The notes beneath the pieces were generated by a model. It made no database searches. It was not told the origin of the DNA and saw only the letters and a list, made by a program, of their open reading frames with translations. From Rhodospirillaceae bacterium (lineage in GTDB: Bacteria; Pseudomonadota; Alphaproteobacteria; JAEULC01): a stretch of DNA of 45,126 nucleotides. The DNA is taken from positions 1 to 45,126 of the forward strand of contig JAHFPH010000011.1 in assembly GCA_023266845.1 (NCBI GenBank), in the 5' to 3' direction. This document shows positions 40,515 to 45,126 of this stretch, piece by piece. The first letter of the stretch is position 1; the number at the start of each line of letters is the position of its first letter. The position numbers and the translations under genes were made by a program.

Positions 40515-42065
40515 ATGAGCAACAGCGACAAGGACCGCGTCTATATCTTCGACACCACGCTGCGCGACGGCGAGCAATCGCCCGGCGCTTCGATGAACCT
40601 CGAGGAAAAGCTGCGCGTGGCGCTGCTGCTGGAAGAGATGGGCGTCGACATCATCGAGGCCGGATTCCCGATCGCCTCGCAGGGCGATTTCGAGGCGGTG
40701 CGCGCGGTCGCGGGCAAGGTCAGGAATTCCATCGTCGCCGGCCTGGCGCGCGCCGGCAAGAAGGATATCGACCGGGCCTGGGAGGCGCTGAAAGGCGCCA
40801 AGCGGCCGCGCATCCACACCTTCCTGTCCACCAGTCCGCTGCACATGAAATACAAATTGCAGATGGAGCCGCAAGCGGTGCACCAGGCGGTGATCGACAG
40901 CGTCACCCACGCGCGCAACCTGTGCGACGACGTGGAATGGAGCCCCGAGGACGGATCGCGCACCGAGCACGATTTCCTGTGCCGCACCGTGGAAAGCGCG
41001 ATCAAGGCGGGTGCCAGCACCATCAACATCCCCGACACGGTGGGATACGCCGTGCCCGAGGAATTCGCCCAGCTGATCCGCATGCTGTTCGACCGCGTGC
41101 CGAACATCGGCAAGGCGATCGTGTCGGTGCATTGCCACAACGATTTGGGCCTGGCGGTGGCGAATTCGCTGGCCGCGGTGAACGCCGGCGCGCGACAGGT
41201 CGAATGCACGATCAACGGCCTGGGCGAACGCGCGGGCAATGCGGCGCTGGAGGAAATCGTGATGGCGCTGCGCACGCGCCACGACCGGATGCCCTATACC
41301 ACCGGCATCAAGACCGAGCACATCACCAAGGCCTCGCACCTGATTTCGACCATCACCGGATTTCCGGTGCAGCCGAACAAGGCGATCGTCGGCGCCAACG
41401 CCTTCGCGCACGAATCCGGCATCCACCAGGACGGCATGCTGAAGCACGCCGGCACCTACGAGATCATGACGCCGGAATCGGTCGGGCTTAACCGCTCGAC
41501 GCTCGTCATGGGCAAGCATTCGGGCCGGCACGCGTTCCGGGCCAAGCTCAAGGAGCTTGGCTTCGAGCTGGGCGACAACGCCCTGGAAGACGCCTTCAAG
41601 CGCTTCAAGGACCTGGCCGACAAGAAAAAGAACGTCTACGACGACGACCTGGTGGCGCTGGTCGAGGACGAGGTGGTGCGCGACCACGCGCGCCTGAAAT
41701 TCGTGTCGCTGCAGGTGATGTGCGGCTCGCGCGGGCCGCAGATGGCGGACCTGGAGCTGGACATCGACGGCACGGTCCACAACGTGCAGGCGCGCGGCGA
41801 CGGGCCGGTGGACGCCACCTTCAACGCGATCAAGAAGCTGGTGCCGCACACGGCCCAGCTGCAGCTGTTCCAGGTGCACGCCGTGACCGAGGGCACCGAC
41901 GCCCAAGCCAAGGTGACCGTGCGCCTGGCCGAGGACGGTAAGAGCGTGAACGGCCAGGGCTCGGATACCGACACGCTGGTGGCCTCGGCCCGGGCCTATA
42001 TCCACGCCCTCAATAAACTGTTGACGAAACGGGAGAAAACCGCCCCGGCCGCGCTCACGGCCTAA
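40515..42065 (+). CDS. leuA: 2-isopropylmalate synthase
   Basis: The first committed step of leucine synthesis, condensing acetyl-CoA with 2-oxoisovalerate. 516 residues from ATG 40515 behind AGAGG. The TIM-barrel catalytic start [18 protein letters not shown] and the metal-binding HCHNDLG are intact, as is the [17 protein letters not shown] segment. HKD-type residues lie in [13 protein letters not shown]. The C-terminal 120 residues (from about [18 protein letters not shown]) form the regulatory domain that senses leucine. An intrinsic terminator follows. Confidence 0.97.
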   Translation: MSNSDKDRVYIFDTTLRDGEQSPGASMNLEEKLRVALLLEEMGVDIIEAGFPIASQGDFEAVRAVAGKVRNSIVAGLARAGKKDIDRAWEALKGAKRPRIHTFLSTSPLHMKYKLQMEPQAVHQAVIDSVTHARNLCDDVEWSPEDGSRTEHDFLCRTVESAIKAGASTINIPDTVGYAVPEEFAQLIRMLFDRVPNIGKAIVSVHCHNDLGLAVANSLAAVNAGARQVECTINGLGERAGNAALEEIVMALRTRHDRMPYTTGIKTEHITKASHLISTITGFPVQPNKAIVGANAFAHESGIHQDGMLKHAGTYEIMTPESVGLNRSTLVMGKHSGRHAFRAKLKELGFELGDNALEDAFKRFKDLADKKKNVYDDDLVALVEDEVVRDHARLKFVSLQVMCGSRGPQMADLELDIDGTVHNVQARGDGPVDATFNAIKKLVPHTAQLQLFQVHAVTEGTDAQAKVTVRLAEDGKSVNGQGSDTDTLVASARAYIHALNKLLTKREKTAPAALTA

Positions 42066-42129
42066 TCTCCCTGCGATGCCCTGCGGCTTGTAACCAAGCC
42101 CCAGGGGCGGTACCAATGCACTCTCCTGC

Positions 42130-42165
42130 AACCCCCCTTGGCCGGAAGCGCCCTGGGGGGTTTTT
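42130..42165 (+). terminator. Rho-independent terminator of leuA
   Basis: AACCCCCC (42130-42137) pairs with GGGGGGTT (42155-42162) over an inner GG/CC pair and the stem is followed by TTTTT. It ends 60 bases before mreB. A weak promoter-like TTGTAA/TACCAA pair (42088-42116) lies just upstream of it. If real, mreB would be transcribed through this terminator. Confidence 0.8.
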
Positions 42166-42167
42166 AG

Positions 42168-43268
<1,101 letters not shown>

Positions 43269-43290
43269 GCGCTTGAAGCGCTACTTTTCT
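43269..43290 (+). terminator. Possible terminator hairpin after mreB
   Basis: GCGCT (43269-43273) and AGCGC (43277-43281) flank TGA immediately after the mreB stop, followed by TACTTTTCT. The stem is short, so it is a weak intrinsic terminator candidate. Confidence 0.3.
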
Positions 43291-43311
43291 GCCGGCAATC
43301 TTTTTCTTTTT

Positions 43312-43402
43312 CGTCATGGCCGGGCTTGACCCGGCCATTCACGCTTTCCATCCGTCGAGATATCAATCGGCGTGGATGGCCCGATCAAATCGGGCCATGA
43401 CG
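43312..43402. repeat. Mosaic palindromic intergenic repeat (REP/BIME-like)
   Basis: A 91-base element with ends CGTCATGGCC (43312-43321) and GGCCATGACG (43393-43402), which are perfect inverted copies. Inside, TGGCCGGG (43317-43324) pairs with CCCGGCCA (43330-43337), TGGCCCGAT (43377-43385) pairs with ATCGGGCCA (43389-43397), and CCATTCACG (43335-43343) pairs with CGTGGATGG (43371-43379) with one mismatch. It therefore folds as two hairpins or one long cruciform. Similar CGTCATGGCCGGGCTTG-type elements are dispersed in many alphaproteobacterial genomes as I recall them. It lies between mreB and a convergent gene. Confidence 0.75.
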
Positions 43403-43413
43403 GAACGGGGAAA

Positions 43414-43857
43414 TCAGTCAGCCTTGCGCTCGACCGCCCTCTTTACCGCCCATCTGTGCGTTTCGTCGTAGAGTTTCGTGAGCGCGTCGGCCACGGAGAG
43501 CCACTGGGGATGGTTTTCCTTCAGCTGCGGGCCTTTCGATGCGCCTACCAGCCGCACCGCGAAGAACGCGCAATGCTTGTCGTGGAACTTTTTGTTGACC
43601 GGGTCTTGCGTGAACTCGTTGGCGCGGCCGATTTCGCGCAGTATCTCGACCGCGTAGCCCGTCTCCTCCAGCATTTCGCGCGCCAAGCCCTGCTCGTAGG
43701 TCTCGCCGGCTTCGAGCCCGCCGCCGGGCAGCCACCAATAGCCGCCCTCCTCCACCGCCAGGATTTCTCCGGCGGCGTTGAACACCAGGGCATAGGCGCC
43801 GGGTCGGGGCGGGTAGTCGCGGCCCGGCTGCTTCTTGCCGAACTGGATCGGGGCCAT
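43414..43857 (-). CDS. NUDIX hydrolase
   Basis: 147 residues from ATG 43857 (MAPIQFGKKQPGRDYPPRPG). The NUDIX box GGGLEAGETYEQGLAREMLEETG fits GX5EX7REUXEEXG, with AREMLEETGY giving the metal-binding glutamates. The N-terminal strand is PGAYALVFNAAGEILAVEEGG. It hydrolyses a nucleoside diphosphate linked to another group; the substrate cannot be told. It follows the alpha/beta hydrolase gene by 8 bases on the same strand and converges on mreB. Confidence 0.9.
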   Translation of the reverse strand: MAPIQFGKKQPGRDYPPRPGAYALVFNAAGEILAVEEGGYWWLPGGGLEAGETYEQGLAREMLEETGYAVEILREIGRANEFTQDPVNKKFHDKHCAFFAVRLVGASKGPQLKENHPQWLSVADALTKLYDETHRWAVKRAVERKAD

Positions 43858-43865
43858 CGTCCCGG

Positions 43866-45126
43866 TCAGGGGCCTGCGCGCACCCCGCCACGCTCGGCCT
43901 CGGCGATCAGGCGCTCGGCATCGGCCTTCAGCAGATAGCGATTGGCGACCAGCCCCTCGGCGGCTTTGCGCACCGCCGCGACATAGGAGTCCTTGGTCGG
44001 GTAACGCTCTTCCAACGACGGGCGCGGATCGCCCGCGACGGTGCGCTCGGCCTTGGTCGCGGCGAACGGGATGAAGCTGCCCTGCAGCGAGCAGAAACCA
44101 TCCTCGAACCGGTCGGCGCGACCGAGATTCCACCCCGTATAGGTGCCGATCGGAACCTGCACATAGACCGAGCGGATGCCTGCCAAATCGTTGCCGTCGG
44201 CGTCGACCTGCGGCACCAGCACGCCGTATTGCGCCGTGCCCACGCGTGGCGGCTCGACCGTGACGACGCCGCCGGTGTCGGCCGCCTTGTACTCGGGCCC
44301 GAAATCCAGCACGTGCAGCGGGTTGTTGACCGCGAGGAACCGTACCGCCGGGCGCTTGACCTCGCCATAGGCGTTGGCCGGGATCGGCGGGAAACGCACC
44401 TGGTCGGGCGCCACCAGCGTGCCGTCGGCGATGCGCGGTGCCGCGCTTTGCGGCGGCTGGGTGCCCGAGCGCAGCCACTGCACCATGCCGGTCAGCAGCG
44501 CGCGCATGGTCCAGGTATGCGGGTTGGGGTTGGGCTGCTGCTGGCAGTTGCCGAAGGGCGCGGCCTTGGACAGCGGCAGCGGCGCGGCGGCGTGCTGTGT
44601 GCTGGCCAATATGTAGGTGCGCACGATCGACGGATCGGCCACGTCGCGCGTGCCCAGGGGATCGGTGAAGCCCAGCGACTGGCGGCCTTCCCAGACCTCC
44701 AACGCGGTGGCGACGTGGAAGATGCGCGGGCAGGTCTTGCTGGCGGTGCAGCGGTCCAATACCCCCTGGGTGCGGCGGGTCAGCGGATCGCGCTGCTGGC
44801 CGTAGGTGAACGGGAAATCGTAGGCCGGGTACAGATGGTCCACCTGCCCGCCCCAGGCGCGGCCGGGCTGGGCGAACCGCAGGTTGAGCGGCATCAGCCC
44901 GCCGCCGATATGAGGGAAGGCGCCGTCGAAGGCGTGACCGCCGCCCTCCGCCTGGTTGAAGCCCAGATGCAGGAACTGGCGGATCATGCGGCCGCTCTGC
45001 GAGGTGCCGGCGATGATCGTGCGGTTGCCGGCACGATAGACCGGATTGGCAGCGCCGAGATGGTCGGCGGTCGCGTCGCGCAAGAATGCGCCCAGGTCGC
45101 GCGTCGCGGCGAACCCCAGCCCCATG
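43866..45126 (-). CDS. Alpha/beta hydrolase domain protein, truncated at the window edge
   Basis: At least 420 residues, with the N-terminus beyond the right edge. The first visible Met (MGLGFAATRDLGAFLR) is internal. IIAGTSQSGRMIRQFLHLGF carries the nucleophile elbow with the catalytic serine in SQSGR. The overall look matches the Abhydrolase_10 (alpha/beta hydrolase domain) family, whose members are often secreted esterases or related to phosphotriesterase-like proteins. The C-terminal half is rich in Pro/Gly and includes KAPRVGTAQYGVLVPQ-like strands. Whether a signal peptide exists lies outside the window. It probably shares a transcript with the downstream NUDIX gene. Confidence 0.7.
   Translation of the reverse strand, partial: MGLGFAATRDLGAFLRDATADHLGAANPVYRAGNRTIIAGTSQSGRMIRQFLHLGFNQAEGGGHAFDGAFPHIGGGLMPLNLRFAQPGRAWGGQVDHLYPAYDFPFTYGQQRDPLTRRTQGVLDRCTASKTCPRIFHVATALEVWEGRQSLGFTDPLGTRDVADPSIVRTYILASTQHAAAPLPLSKAAPFGNCQQQPNPNPHTWTMRALLTGMVQWLRSGTQPPQSAAPRIADGTLVAPDQVRFPPIPANAYGEVKRPAVRFLAVNNPLHVLDFGPEYKAADTGGVVTVEPPRVGTAQYGVLVPQVDADGNDLAGIRSVYVQVPIGTYTGWNLGRADRFEDGFCSLQGSFIPFAATKAERTVAGDPRPSLEERYPTKDSYVAAVRKAAEGLVANRYLLKADAERLIAEAERGGVRAGP

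Overview
The window is high-GC, densely packed chromosomal DNA from an alphaproteobacterium. The basis is gene content and order: trpF-trpB-trpA-accD-folC faces a trxA-addA-addB-murU-amgK-tsaE block, and leuA sits beside mreB. That combination suggests a Rhodospirillales-like lineage, which is an inference from family knowledge and not a database result. No rRNA, tRNA, CRISPR array, prophage or insertion sequence was recognised. Almost everything is housekeeping or ordinary accessory metabolism, so I do not claim a new multi-gene system. The most interesting signals are structured leaders, non-canonical starts, gene scars and a rearrangement point.

Left part (1-9485): the tail of an unknown gene and a cut-off redoxin-like gene run into the 3' end of cysQ. 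A minus-strand group follows: a PiuC-type hydroxylase, a class IV aminotransferase, a lone molybdenum-hydroxylase large subunit and cysQ. On the plus strand come a DUF952 protein, a TipF-like membrane protein with a degenerate EAL domain, a HAD phosphatase, and a class III cyclase with SRPBCC and zinc-ribbon parts.

Centre (9475-26681): after a DUF4743/NUDIX hydrolase on the minus strand, the plus-strand trpFBA-accD-folC operon meets a long minus-strand run. In transcription order that run is a COG0523 GTPase, tsaE, amgK, murU, addB, addA, trxA, and a TPR/glycosyltransferase-like protein. Overlapping start and stop codons (ATGA, GTGA, and probably CTGA) indicate translational coupling. The run links tRNA t6A modification, cell-wall sugar recycling, double-strand break repair and redox control.

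Right part (26727-45126): a VOC protein, a DedA membrane protein, an enoyl-CoA hydratase, a mismatch-specific DNA glycosylase and an SH3-like secreted protein. Next comes a TauE/SafE-like gene scar, then divergent iolD and iolG, and a cold-shock gene behind a structured 313-base upstream region. A complete dipeptide-type ABC transporter (dppA-B-C-D-F) follows, with a perfect 13-bp hairpin between dppA and dppB. Then come a patatin-like lipase, leuA behind a large leader hairpin, an intrinsic terminator, and mreB. After mreB, a mosaic palindromic repeat stands where mreC would be expected. The window ends in a NUDIX hydrolase and a truncated alpha/beta hydrolase.
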